From the NCBI GenBank assembly GCA_047495785.1, contig JBLDXI010000024.1, forward strand, positions 186,001-250,000: DNA of 64,000 nt. Direction: 5' to 3'. The stretch comes from Lepidodermella squamata (Eukaryota; Gastrotricha). Shown in pieces: positions 24,344 to 37,000 of this stretch (position 1 is its first letter; every line of letters starts with the position of its first letter). The position numbers and the translations under genes were made by a program. Below the pieces are notes generated by a model. It had not been told where the DNA came from and did not search any database. It saw nothing but the letters and a program-made list of their open reading frames with translations.

Positions 24344-25808
24344 ATGGCTGCTGTAAAAGCGGATACCGTGAGTGCTAAGTCTCTATTAAGATCCATGTAT
24401 TGTAATCGTTGTGTTTTCAGTTGATGGGCGGAAAGATGATGGATAAAAACATGCACGCACTGTCAAGGCCAGATCTTGCGCCCATGGATATTGATTCTTT
24501 GGTTCCTCAGCTCACAACTTCCCAGAAAGAGGAAGGCATTAAATCTTATTACCTCAGCAAGATCGAGGAGCTCCAGCTGGTTGTTGCTGAGCGTATGCAG
24601 AATCTTCGTCGCTTGGAGGCCCAGCGTAACGAGCTAAATGCTAAAGGTAAATAAATCGATACCATACATCCGTTATGTCTACAAACACTATTGTCTTCAG
24701 TTCGAATGCTAAAGGAAGAACTCCAGCTGCTTCAGGAGCAGGGATCTTACGTTGGCGAAGTCGTCAAAGTTATGGACAAGAAGAAAGTTTTGGTCAAGGT
24801 AAGATTTTGTGGCTTTATCATGTATACGAGCTCTCCATGTCAAATTCGTAGGTTCATCCTGAAGGCAAATATATTGTCGATGTTGACAAGAGCCTCAACA
24901 TTGCTGACATTGCTGCTAACTGCAGAGTGGCTCTCCGTAATGACAGCTACACTCTTCACAAAATTTTGCCAAACAAAATCGATCCATTGGTCAGTTTAAT
25001 GATGGTTGAGAAAGTCCCAGATTCGACGTATGATATGATTGGCGGTCTTGACAAGCAAATCAAGGAAATCAAAGAAGTCATTGAGCTCCCAATCAAGCAC
25101 CCCGAACTGTTTGATGCTCTTGGAATCGCACAACCCAAGGGAGTACTTCTTTACGGGCCACCAGGAACTGGAAAAACCCTGCTCGCCCGAGCCGTTGCTC
25201 ATCATACTGACTGTACTTTCATTCGTGTTTCCGGTTCTGAACTTGTCCAGAAGTTCATCGGCGAAGGCGCTCGCATGGTGCGTGAACTGTTCGTCATGGC
25301 TCGTGAACACTCCCCCTCAATCATTTTCATGGACGAAGTTGACTCAATCGGCTCGACTCGCATCGAAGGCGGTCCTGGTGGCGACAGTGAAGTTCAACGG
25401 ACCATGCTTGAGCTGCTGAATCAACTCGACGGTTTCGAACCTAAGCAAAACATCAAAGTCGTAATGGCGACTAACCGTGTTGACATTCTCGATCCTGCCC
25501 TTCTTCGACCCGGTCGTATCGATCGCAAGATCGAATTCCCCGCACCCAATGAAGAAGCTCGTTTGGACATTTTGAAGATTCATTCCCGCAAAATGAACCT
25601 AATGCGCGGTATCAATCTCCGCAAAATCGCTGGCATGATCTCTGGCGCCTCGGGAGCTGAGGTGAAAGCCGTGTGTACTGAAGCTGGCATGTATGCTCTC
25701 CGAGAACGTCGTGTTCACGTCACGCAAGAAGATTTCGAACTCGCGGTTGCTAAAGTGATGCAAAAGGACCATGAAAAGAATGTTTCGATCAAGAAATTAT
25801 GGAAATAA
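24344..25808 (+). CDS. PSMC5: 26S proteasome regulatory ATPase Rpt6 (PSMC5)
   Basis: Rpt6 is one of six AAA+ ATPases of the 19S regulatory particle that unfold ubiquitylated proteins. Exons 24344..24367, 24421..24646, 24701..24798 and 24852..25808 give 434 residues. The N-terminal coiled coil reads [13 protein letters not shown] and [15 protein letters not shown], the OB domain [16 protein letters not shown]. The AAA domain has Walker A GPPGTGKT, Walker [12 protein letters not shown] and arginine-finger region [13 protein letters not shown]. The C terminus NVSIKKLWK matches Rpt6. The N terminus carries about 40 extra residues before the coiled coil, compared with roughly 25 in human, encoded partly by an 8-codon first exon. 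Identity is near-certain because Rpt6 is so conserved. Confidence 0.98.
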
Positions 25809-26460
25809 TCGTATTTCCATTATCTTTTTTTAGCCTTCTTAACATGTTATGACTGCTGTTTATTATTTTGATAAATGCAGTCCGCCGTTCTCGCTTGTCA
25901 TCTCTCTCACGTCCTCTTACTGTCTAAGCGTAAATTTATTATCATAAACAAATCCTTTTTGAAAACAAAACCATTTCACAAAATGATTGGCTGACTTGTG
26001 TGTGTGCGTGCGCGCGATTTCGTTCTTGTACTTCACCCATCTGTGCTTGAACTTGCCTAGCAAGCTCTCTAGAACGCGACGTGATGATAATTTTTCTATG
26101 TTTACTAGCTGTTATTTTCTTTCTCTTTCAATCACTAACAGGACGCGGGAATGGGTCTTCTTTACGTTCTCATGGTATTCTTTTCCTATTCTGCGAATAC
26201 TTGCAGTGTGTAATGCAATTCTTCACTTTTCGGCGAGACTCGATGCGCTGCAGAAATGTTGTCTGCACGAGCTCGTAACGATAATGTACAGAAAAATGTA
26301 CAGTTTTAGCAGATGAAATGCTTGTATGCGCGCACCCAAAAAATGTTGAATTCTTATACTGTTATCATAGCGAACATGCTGGAAATAAACGAACTTGGCT
26401 TGATGAAATAACTAAGGTGGCGATCGCTAATTATTTCCTTGTTTTTTTAGAGATTTAATC
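25809..26460. other. PSMC5 3' flank and RPL39 promoter/leader
   Basis: 0.65 kb between co-oriented genes. A pyrimidine-rich 3' splice site (GTTTTTTTAG) ends at 26450, so RPL39 has a spliced non-coding leader, with only 10 bases of the last leader exon before the ATG. No independent gene was seen. Confidence 0.6.
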
Positions 26461-26616
26461 ATGGGAGCGCATAAGAGCGTGCGCGTGAAGACGCTGTTGG
26501 CCAAGAAAATGCGCCAAAACAGGCCTCTTCCGCAATGGATCCGTCTCCGCACTGGCAACCGCATCCGCTACAACGCCAAGAGGCGTCACTGGAGGCGCAC
26601 CAAGCTCAAGACCTAA
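26461..26616 (+). CDS. RPL39: 60S ribosomal protein L39 (eL39)
   Basis: Tiny basic ribosomal protein lining the peptide exit tunnel of the large subunit. A single 51-codon frame reads [20 protein letters not shown], then [20 protein letters not shown] and [10 protein letters not shown], the full-length eL39 pattern. The length equals that of other animal eL39 proteins. The coding exon begins right after an intron in the leader. A poly(A) signal follows at 26750. Confidence 0.98.
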   Translation: MGAHKSVRVKTLLAKKMRQNRPLPQWIRLRTGNRIRYNAKRRHWRRTKLKT

Positions 26617-26749
26617 ATGTCTGCTGGTGAACCGAGCTGCTCAGATTGCTGGATTCCACTTTCAATTAAAACGGAAAAACGCTTCCACTATTTGTCACCT
26701 GGCAATAGAGTCATGTGGTGTTATTTCTTGAGACGAGGAGTTGACAGAA

Positions 26750-26755
26750 AATAAA
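26750..26755 (+). terminator. Poly(A) signal of RPL39
   Basis: AATAAA 134 bp after the RPL39 stop. Confidence 0.75.
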
Positions 26756-26975
26756 GAAAGATTACGACTGATGCTGAACCATCGTCTTTTGTTTTATTAA
26801 ACGCAGTTGTCGTTAACTTACAACAAGATCAGAAGGATCACAAGAATAGTATGATGTGATTAATAGCAGTTCATGAGAAAAACTAAAACGCTTGACAGAA
26901 CTCTGGATTGGCAAAAATGAAATGGGGATAATATCAGCATAATTATACGACGAATTGTTGAGAAAATAATTTTTG

Positions 26976-29900
26976 TTAATTAGCTGACAATTGCTGAGCG
27001 CTCCACAACCCCCAATACGTGCCTTTCAAAGCAAGCAGCTCAGCATGTTTTCCAAGCTCACGGACAACGCCGTCCTGGATCACGGCAATCACATCAGCTC
27101 CTTCTATGGTGGAGAGACGATGGGCAATGACCAGGGCTGTGCGTCCAGTCCGAGCTTTATCTAACGCCTCTTGGACAACTTTTTCACTCTCAGAGTCCAG
27201 AGCAGACGTGGCCTCGTCAAGCAGCAGCATTTCAGGTTTCCTTATCAACGCACGAGCGATAGCGATACGCTGCTTTTGGCCACCACTCAGCTGGGCACCG
27301 CGCTCGCCAACACGAGTTTTGTAACCCTCGGGCAAATTGCTGATAAATTCGTGAATATTCGCCATTTTGCAGGCATTAATGATATCGTCTTTCATTTCGT
27401 CAGCCTTCGAAGCTTCGTTTTCGAGGGTCAGACCTTCAACGCCGTAAATGATGTTCTCGGCGATGGTTCGGTCGAAGAGAATCGGCTCCTGTGATACGAG
27501 CGACATTTTCGCACGAACCCATGGCAGATGAAGAGACGACAGCAAATTTTCGTCAAGATGCACTTCTCCCTTAACCGGATCGTAGAATCTTTCGATAAGC
27601 TGAATTACTGTGGATTTGCCTCCACCACTGCAAATTTTGATCAAAATTAGCGATGAAAATTAGGTCGAATTTTGATGTATTATACCTAGCTCCGACTAGA
27701 GCAATAGTTTGACCGCGTTCAACTTTCAAATTGAGCCCCTTCAGAATTTGGGCGGTGGGACGGGTGGGGTAATGGAACTCTACTTCCTTGAATGAAGCTG
27801 TTCCATTGTATGCGTCTGAAAAAGAAACAGAAAATAAATTAATATTGCGATATAAGATCTGAGTAAAAAGTTACTCGGCTTTGTTCCTTCTTCTTTATCC
27901 CAACTTATTGTGGGCACGCGGTCAATCAACTTGAAAATTTCGGCTACTGCAAGCTGAGCCTTCTGCTGGTCCGGGGCCATTGCGTTGGCTTGTCCCATGG
28001 AAAAGGCGCTGAACATAACAGCAGTCAGACTGAAAAAAATAACATGAATATTCGATTTCGAAGCAGGTTTCTCCTCGATCTTACGCAGTGAACATATTTT
28101 CGAAGTCGGTCCAGCCGTTCTTGATGAAAACAGCGCCGGCGTAGAATGCTGCGGCGTATGCGTAAATCATCGAGGCTTCGCTGAGGCCGAAGCAGAAAGC
28201 GGCGATCTGGATCTTCAAAATTTCACTGCGGTGGCGGCTCATGAGCGGCGCATTGAACATGTCGATGAAAACTCGGTAAATGCCGAGAGTTGTCACAGTT
28301 CGGATGTTGCTGGTAGAAGCCACCAACGCACGAGCGGCTTGTTCAACGAACTTATCTTGTTTCACGAAATCGCCCATAGCCTTGGCTTGCACAACACCAC
28401 CGAGGATTACAATTGGCGTGAATGCGAGCATGATGAGCGTGATGCGCCATTCGTGGATGAAACCGATGATGAGGGCGGCGATCAAACACGAGATTGACTG
28501 AGCCATTTGCGCCAAGCTGGCGCCGGTCGCGTCTTTCACGGCTCCGGCCTGAGTCGACAGCCGAGAGGTCAACGCTCCTACAGCGTTGTCGTCTTCATCG
28601 AACCAGGCCATGTCTTGACGCAGCATTGATTGGAACGCCAGCTTACGAATTCTTGCCACTAAGCGCTCGCCCTAGAATTCGAGGCGTCCAGTAAGACTTT
28701 TTAATTAACAATTTAGCAATAACTTACACCAAATGCGACCATTGCTTGCATGATGAAAATGCTAATGAAACAAGCTGCACCGATCGCTAAAAATATCAGC
28801 GAGTACATGAGACCTTTGCGATTTCGCTCGGCCTCTTCGCAAGCCCTAGAAATTCAGTGTATAAATAACAGATTTACAAAGTGTAATTGGTAAATTACGT
28901 GAACGCTCCAAGCATTTTCGAGAAAATAATACCAAAGCAAGGCCAAACAGCTCCAGCAACCATCGCACCTAAAATTTCGGGAAAAATTTAGCATTTCTAT
29001 AGGCCATAATTGCAGCTCATACCTAGTAGGGCTAATAAGAAGAAAGGATATTCGGGTGCAGCCATTTTCCACAATCGCGAAGCAGAAAAATGTTGCTTGA
29101 CGAGAGCTTCTTCTTGCTTTTTCTTTTCACGGGCTGACAATTCAGGCTTGTTGCTGGCTACAACCTGTTTTCCTTTAGCATCGGCTTGGCTCTTTGCTTC
29201 AGCCTTGCCCTTCTTCGCCAGGGCAGCTCTGGATTCCTTGATGGAATTCAAAGTCGTTTCAATATCGCCAGTGCCTTCGCGTCCTTTCTGAGCTTCGACC
29301 AGTTTCGCATAAATTCCCTGCTTAGCAATGAGCTCGGAATGTGTTCCGCTCTCGAAAACTGAACCGTTGTCGATGACAATGATTTTATCGGCATTCATGA
29401 TGGTTGAGAGGCGATGGGCAATAGCTATGGTGGTACGACCAGCTCGGGCTCGATCCAACGCCTCTTGTACGATAGCCTCTGACTCGGTATCCAGCGCGGA
29501 CGTAGCTTCATCGAGCAAAATGATTCTCGGGTTACGAACTAAGGCGCGGGCAATAGCAACTCGCTGTTTTTGGCCACCACTCAACTGGGCGCCCTGTTCT
29601 CCCACCATTGTTTCATAGGCTTGGGGTAATTTCATGATAAAATCGTGAGCGTTCGCCAACTTCGCCGCGTTTTCGATATCTTCGCGGCTGACGCTCGGAT
29701 AACCATAGCGAATGTTTTCGTAAATAGATGTGCCGAAAAGGATAGGCTCTTGACTGACGCTGCCAATCATCGATCGGAACCAGAAAATATTGTAATCCCG
29801 CAGGTCGCTGCCATCGACCGTCACAGATCCAGATTCTGGATCGTAGAAACGTTGAAGCAGCTGGATAACAGTCGATTTACCGCAACCGCTGGCGCCTACC

Positions 29901-31826
29901 AAAGCAACAGTCGTACCGGGCTCTATTGTTAGCGATAGGTCGCGCAGGATTTGGACATCAGGACGAGTTGGGTAGCGGAAAGAAACGTTTTTGAATTCGA
30001 TACGGCCGTTAAATTGGGCGTTCTCGCGTTTAATACCTCGTTGTGAAAACGCATCCACCGGCGGAATTCGGTCGATAATCTCGAATACAGAGTAGGCAGA
30101 CGATCGAGCGGTTGCCAGAGCCTGCAAGCTAGTGACCGACATGCCAATCGAAAACGTACCCATAATAATCGCGAAAAAGGTTGTAGTAACTCTGCCAATT
30201 TGGTACCCGCTCTCTTTGTCATTGATCAGAGTGACACCGTATGAAAAGCCAAGAGCGTAGGCGCCAAAAATAATGAAAAATGTAATGCCCATCATCGCTC
30301 CGGTCATGGCGCCCTTTTTGGTTCCGACGATTCGAGCGTCGTTTAGGTTCGAACCGTAACGCTCAACTTCACGCGGCTGACCACCAAATGAAGCGACCGT
30401 TCGGATCGAGCTTAGAACCTCCTGAGCAATCGAGCCGGCTTTGGCGTAAGCCGCTGATTCGTTTTGGGCTTGAGTGAATGCGAATCGAATCATCAAAACA
30501 GCCGCGAGGGCAAGCAGTGGGGACACAGACAATATAACCAGGCTGAGTTTCCAGCCAGAGATAAAGCCAACGATCATTCCACCAACAAAAGCGCCGATGT
30601 TTTGGAGGAACAATGCTACTTTGTCGCCGATGCCTTTCTGCAGAGAGGAGATATCCTCGGCGAATTTAGCAGTCACCGCCCCGCTGGATTGCTGGTCGTA
30701 CCAGCCGATGTCTTGCCGCAATAGATTTCGGAAAAACGCCTTGCGAATTCGTCTGATTTGATACTCGGCAGCGACGTTCCAACAAGCAGATTGGACGTAG
30801 CCGACGAAAAGCGAGACGGATGCGATAACTGGACAGAGAAACAAATTATAATGGTTTTAAAGCTAGGAATATGAACATACTGATGAAATATTTAATTTGA
30901 ACAGTCATGTTGTCTATGAAAGTCACTTTCATGGACTCCATATAAGCGTCCATCATTATTTTCCGTTCCGCCTCCGTCATATTTGACATCAGCGAGGATG
31001 AGTTGGATGAGTTGGATCCGCAACTACCAACAGCGCCATCTTGCTATAAGAGATAAATATGAAAGGGAATAATTAAGGTGGATTTGATTTGTAGGAATTT
31101 ACAGATGGGCCCACGAATCCGTCAATGACATTGCCGAAAACGAGAACCATCAGCGGCATGACGGCGCCGTGGACAAGAGCAGCGATAGCCCCTGTTGTAG
31201 GATTTCAGGTAATTTCACATTGAGGTTCAGATTAGTATTTCTATTATACCTATGACACACAAAAATCGATCCAGCGGGGAGGAAAATCGAAACTGAAAAA
31301 TATTGATGGCTCATTGTTTGAATTTTCTCGATTTTTCATTATTACCATTTCGAACCATCCAACAGTTGGCTTTTCTTCCTTCTTTTCCTCCTCACCACCG
31401 CCAAAACATAGGAACTTCTTCTTTTTGTTGGTCTTTTCCTCATTAGACGCGTCTCCATTCGATCCATTTTCTGCCTTGGCTTTGCCTTTTTCCACGTCCG
31501 GATATTTGTATTCTGTTTTGCCCTTGACACCGGCGTCTTCGTCGATCTCAGGCGGTAGTAATTTCTCTGTAATTTGTTGGCAAGAAGGTACAATATTTAC
31601 TAAATTCGGCCGGGAAATTACCTGCGCCAATATGCTTGGGCGCGACCTTATTAAATCCGCCTTTACTCGATGAAGTTCCGTTTGATATCACCGAGTTCGC
31701 CTCGTCCGAGTGAAATGCACCGTTCTGGTGAACTAAAATACAGGAGAAAACGTTAAAAAACTGAAAATTATCCTGGAATTGCATCAGACCTTGCTCCTTC
31801 TTGTCTTCGTCTTCCAACGTCATCAT
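26976..31826 (-). CDS. P-glycoprotein-type full ABC transporter 1 (ABCB family)
   Basis: Full-length ABCB1-type efflux pump of about 1,400 residues. It exports lipophilic compounds at the plasma membrane using ATP. About 13 exons from the ATG at 31826; the largest, 29023..30828, holds most of TMD1 and all of NBD1. NBD1: Walker [11 protein letters not shown], signature LSGGQKQR, Walker [16 protein letters not shown]2 has the same order, but Walker A reads GASGGGKST, split by an intron at about 27629-27688. A long charged N-terminal tail ([20 protein letters not shown]) precedes the TMD1 entry VGWFEM. Extracellular loop 1 carries NSS/NMT glycosylation sites. First of three tandem ABCB genes; paralogues 2 and 3 lie upstream on the same strand. 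Substrate unknown. Confidence 0.93.
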
Positions 31827-33260
31827 ATCTTACGAATTGAAAAATAGCCACGGGGAGAAATTTTGTATGTATCCACCTAAAAGTGAAATAATAAGATAAA
31901 TCGATTAAATGAGCCATTGGATTAAGCATTTCGCACTTTCTGGAAGTCAAATTGACAGGTAGGCAATAGAAAGGAGCAAAAAAATGTCTTGCCACAAGTT
32001 CAGTCAGAATGTGCTATGTCACCGCTGCTGCATCACAGGCTATAAAAAGACCGCACAACGGACTGCGTTTACGCAAGTTTGTTGTAAGAAAACATAATTT
32101 CTTGCAGCAAAAAACCAATTGGCAAGGAATCTCGGCCGTTGTGGAGTGATTCATGCGTGATTAAAGGTTGTTTTTCCCGGCAAGGTGAAAAGCACAAAAA
32201 ACACGACGAAGATAGATTGTGTAAAAAATGCAACCAGCGTATTTTTTTACGCGCTCGTGAATTCGTTGTCGGACTTACGAGGTCGCCTCAAATGAGATGA
32301 GAGCCGGGCAGACGTCTTTCATAATACAGAAGTATGCACGCTGAGCATTAGGAAAAGGTTACTACGTACAGCACCTGCATTCAACAAAGTGCAAATTTTC
32401 CAGAAAAATACATCCACGTGAGCTAGGCCTAAGAATTTACAGTTGAAAGATAAGGCGTATTTATAATTAAACAAAGGTGATCCTTGTCCGGTGGACAGAT
32501 CACCTATAAATAAAATTTAGTACAGCTCTTCCTGCTATGAAATCAATTTAGCGGCTTTACCTGTCATTGGTAATTATCAAAATAAGGTCATTATCAATAA
32601 TCATTCATGAAAAACCACAGAAATCACATAGCAGCCAATTGACATCTCGAAACTTTTCGACTATAATTGATTAGTCTAAAAAATAAAGACATGTTTTCAA
32701 TGTAAATTTCAACCCTGTCCACCCCACGGGCTACTGATACTACGGCTTAAGACTTTTGTATCGCTCATCGGCAATCTCTTCTGATGAGATTCTGATTAGA
32801 TCTTAAAAAGCTAAAAAAAAATACTATTCAAACCGGCGATGAATAAGATGTAGTCATTTCCATATAAGGCAAGGCTTGCTATGTATTATTCAGTGAAAGA
32901 TGAGTTGTGTAAGCATCGATTTTGCTAGTCGTTGCTTGTCGACGAAATCGGTAAAAAACAGCCATCACGTGCAGACAATTTCGAACATAGGAACTGGTAA
33001 ATGTAAGCTTGCTTCGAACACGTATATGTCTCGTATGTATACGCGAGTACTTTGCATTTTTTAGCAGTGTGGGTAATATAAAAAATAACAACGAACTGTC
33101 GCCTGTTCGAGCGATCGATAACTCTTGCGTGACTGCATTTACCTGAGCGAAAATACACACACAAACACTGGCATTGAAAATCACCATGATGAATAAGAGG
33201 CCAAAGCATGGCTTGAAATTTGACACGATAATAATAGCATACACGGAAATTTTTATTAAC
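31827..33260. other. Intergenic upstream of ABC transporter 1
   Basis: 1.4 kb of AT-rich DNA between the ABCB start and the small membrane-protein stop. Overlapping minus-strand frames around 32879-33244 have no splice partners or motifs that I recognise. No RNA gene was supported. Confidence 0.55.
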
Positions 33261-33733
33261 TCAGTTATTATCTGTTATCCTGTCTTCAATGCGAAGCGGT
33301 GAAATTCTTTTCTTCAACTCGGCAAGGAACGGCCGTGCGCTTGAAAGTTTCGGCGTTCCTGGCTGCGTTTTCTCATTATCGCACATTGTCGGCAAAATAG
33401 GAGCTATCGGAATAGATTTTGCTGGACTTCCATATCCTGAGGTTTTCGAATTATAGCTTTCATGTAAATTCCTCAAAGTTTTGACGTTTGATGAGCGAGA
33501 TGATTCAGAATTAGCCTCTGTATCATTAGAGGTAGCGCCGAAATATGAAACTTCAGGTGCCGATGACTGCTCGGATCTTGAGACCATCCTGGAGGTTGGA
33601 TGAAGGATGAAAGATTAAAACATTAAGAAATGTGAACAAACCATATCACGTAGTAGAACATGATTGATTCAGCCATAAGGAAGATCAGCGAAACTAGAAA
33701 TTCGGTAGTCATTGTAACAGTTACTGACAACAT
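33261..33733 (-). CDS. Small single-pass membrane protein, unrecognised (139 aa)
   Basis: Two exons, 33642..33733 and 33261..33588, join in frame through a 53-bp GT-AG intron to give 139 residues. The first exon and the junction encode one membrane helix (FLVSLIFLMAESIMFYYVIW), followed by a Ser/Thr/Asn-rich, probably disordered tail with KTLRNLHESYNSK, PGTPKLSSARPF and LAELKKRISPLRIEDR. I know no family with this layout. It sits between ABC transporters 1 and 2, in the same orientation. The intact frame across a good splice pair, the helix and the non-repetitive tail support a real gene, but there is no homology evidence. The start could lie at the second in-frame Met. Confidence 0.5.
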
Positions 33734-34003
33734 TTTTCACTCGAACTAGATTAATGAAAAGGGTACGAAAAAACATGAGTTTATGCGGAGATTCGGCCAC
33801 AAAAAAGCCGAAGTGGTAATACAAAACCGATCGATTTTCCAAAAAAAGACAGCGGATTCTCAGAAAATTGCTTTATTCTGGTACAGCAGTGGTACTAATT
33901 GAATAAAAACAAGATTATATTCCGTACATAAATTATTGTTCTCTCAGCTAATAATACTGAAAATGTTTCCGACAGTGCTTATTATTGATTTTTTATCCTC
34001 ATC

Positions 34004-37000
34004 TCAGCCGGAAACCGATAACTGCTGGGCTGACCACAAGCCATAATAAATGCCCTTCTTCTCGAGTAGCTCGGCGTGCTTGCCCTCTTCCGCCACGACG
34101 CCATTTTGAACCACTGCAATCACATCAGCACCTTCGATCGTCGACAAGCGGTGCGCAATCACCAGGACGGTTCGGCCGGCTCGAGCTTTATCCAATGCCT
34201 CCTGCACAACCTTCTCGCTTTCAGAGTCCAGGGCTGAAGTCGCTTCGTCTAACAACAGAATTTTCGGCCTGCGAATCAAGCCCCTAGCGATAGCGATTCT
34301 CTGCTTTTGACCGCCGCTCAACTGACCGCCCCGCTGCCCAACTCGGGTGTTGTAGCCATCGGGTAAACTCGAGATGAAAGTATGAATGTTGGCTTGCCGA
34401 GCAGCTTCTTCGATTTCTTCCTGAACGATCGGACCGTCGCCAAAGGCGCCGTAAGCGATGTTCTCAGATATTGTCCTGTCGAACAAAATCGGCTCCTGAG
34501 AAACAAGGGCCATTTGACCTCGGGCCCAAGGTAGGCTGAGGGAAGGTAGCCCATTATTATCCAGGTCAACAACGCCAGCTGCAGGATCGTAAAATCTCTC
34601 CAATAACTGAATTAGAGTCGACTTGCCGCAACCACTCCCACCAACTAACGCCACAGTTTTGCCCTGATGGACATCTAAATTTAATCCACGCAAGATAGGC
34701 AGAGTTTTGCGCGTCGGATAGTGAAACTCGAGCGAGTTGAAACTGACATTGCCATCGTAATTTCCTAATCAAAAAGAAGTTAAATCGAAAAATAGGCGGA
34801 ATTCCGAAATCGAACCGGGAGTTTTCTTGTCAGCTTGGGCGTTTTCGTCCCATTGGATCCCAGGTTTTCGGTCCAGGAGGCGGAAAATTTCAGCAACTCC
34901 AAGTCGAGCCTTGAATAAACCAATAATGATAGGCCTAATATATTGGGCAATAATACCTTGGCCTGATCAGGTGCCATCGCATTTGCTTGACCGACAAAAT
35001 AGGAACTAAGGATAACAACTCATGAATCATGAGAATAATGGAAGAATTAAGGTTTCATACCTGAACATGATAGCGATGAGTGCGGTGAACATTCTTCCGA
35101 AATCGGTGACACCCCATTTAATGAAGATAGACGCAGCGTAAAATCCAGCCGCGTAGGCATCAAGGTAAATTACTTCGATTAAACTGAAACAGATTGCTAC
35201 GACCAGAGTCTTGATCATTTGCTTCTTCTTGCGTTGTTCCAGAGGTTTCATGAACTGGTCGCCGAAGATGTTGTACAGCCCAAGAGCGGCGACTGTTCGA
35301 ATGTTGCTCGTCGATGACGCCAAAGCTGTTGAAGCTTCTTCGACGAATTTATCTTGGTCTGCATTATCGCCGAACACCATCGCTTGAACCATTCCACTCA
35401 TGATTGCCAACGGGGCGAATAGTAACATAATCAGAGTCATTCTAATTAATTTGCAAGGATTTACAGGTAAATAATAAGTAAATAAGCAGTTCCCTTACCT
35501 CCAATCGTGAACGAAAGCGATGATGAAAGAAGCGATAACACCGGCAGTTATTTGAACTATTTGGCCCAGCTGGTTACCGGTCGCATCTTTAACGGCTGAA
35601 GCTTGAACGGAAAGACGGGTTGTCAACGCACCGGGTGAATTGTCAAGGTCGTCAAACCACGCAATGTCTTGCAGCAACATAGCGCGAAACGCCATTTTTC
35701 GAACTCGTAAAACAACCCGCTCGCCAGCGAGGGCGAACATGGAGAACATCAGAGTGAACCCAAGGAAAGTCGCAAAGGCATTGGCGACCATTATCAGGGC
35801 GAATTTCAAGCTCTCGTTGAACCTGTCATCCTTCGTGCACAAAGCGTAAGCGTGGAGGACTCGGGCGACCAAAATACTGAAAACCGGCCAAACAATGCCG
35901 CAGATGATTGCACCGAAAATTCCGATAATATAGAATGGCATTTCGCTTGAAGCTAATTTCCACAGACGAAGCGTTGAGTAGTGCTTTTTCACGATTTCTT
36001 TTTCGATTTTGCCTTGTTCTGCGATTGTCAATCGGCGCTTTCGCACGACTCCACTGCTGTCGTCATCTTTTTCTCTGGCTTCCTTTGCCTCCTGTGCAAC
36101 CCTGACCAAAGCTGCTCTCCGCTCTTGAATAGCCTTAACGTTGGTCTCCACGGATCCTGAATTACTTCCCTGTTGAGCCTCGACCAGTTTTGCGTAGATT
36201 CCACCCTTGGCGATTAGCTCTGCATGGGTCCCAGACTCAAACACCTTACCCTGGTCGAATACAATGATCTTATCTGCATTCATTATCGTCGAAAGGCGAT
36301 GAGCGATCGCTATAGTAGTCCGGCCGGTCAGAGCTCGGTCCAAGGCATCTTGAACAATAGCTTCCGATTCGGTATCAAGCGCAGACGTGGCTTCGTCCAG
36401 TAACAGAATCCGAGGGTCACGCACGAGGGCCCGAGCAATCGCAACTCGCTGTTTTTGGCCACCACTCAACTGCGCACCCTGCTCGCCAACCATCGTGTCA
36501 TAACCGTGTGGCAGTTTCGAGATGAAATCATGCGCATTCGCCTGCTTTGCTGCGTCCTCAATAGCTTCACGCGTCGTGTCAGGCCAACCGTAACGAATAT
36601 TCTCGAAAATGGTCGTGCCGAAGAGAATCGGCTCCTGACTAACGCTGCCGATCACCGATCGAAACGAGGAAATGTTGTATTCTGTCAAATCTTTCCCATC
36701 GATCAAGACCTGGCCGTTATTAGGGTCGTAGTACCTCTGCAACAACTGTAATATTGTTGATTTTCCACAACCACTAGCTCCTACTAATGCGATGGTTTTA
36801 CCGGGTTCCAGCTCAAGATTGACCCCGCGAAGAATTGGCACATCTGGCCTTGTCGGGTAAGAAAACGCAACGTTTTTAAACTCGATCTTTCCGACGAATG
36901 ATTGCTTTTCCACCTTAAATCCTTCCGTGGCGTAAGGGTCAATCGTTGGAACGCGATCGGTTATCTGAAAAACTCGATAAGCCGCGAAACGGGACGAAGC

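Noticed and set aside
24996-25583. Minus-strand and shifted frames within the Rpt6 gene
   Set aside because: Shadows of a highly conserved coding exon.
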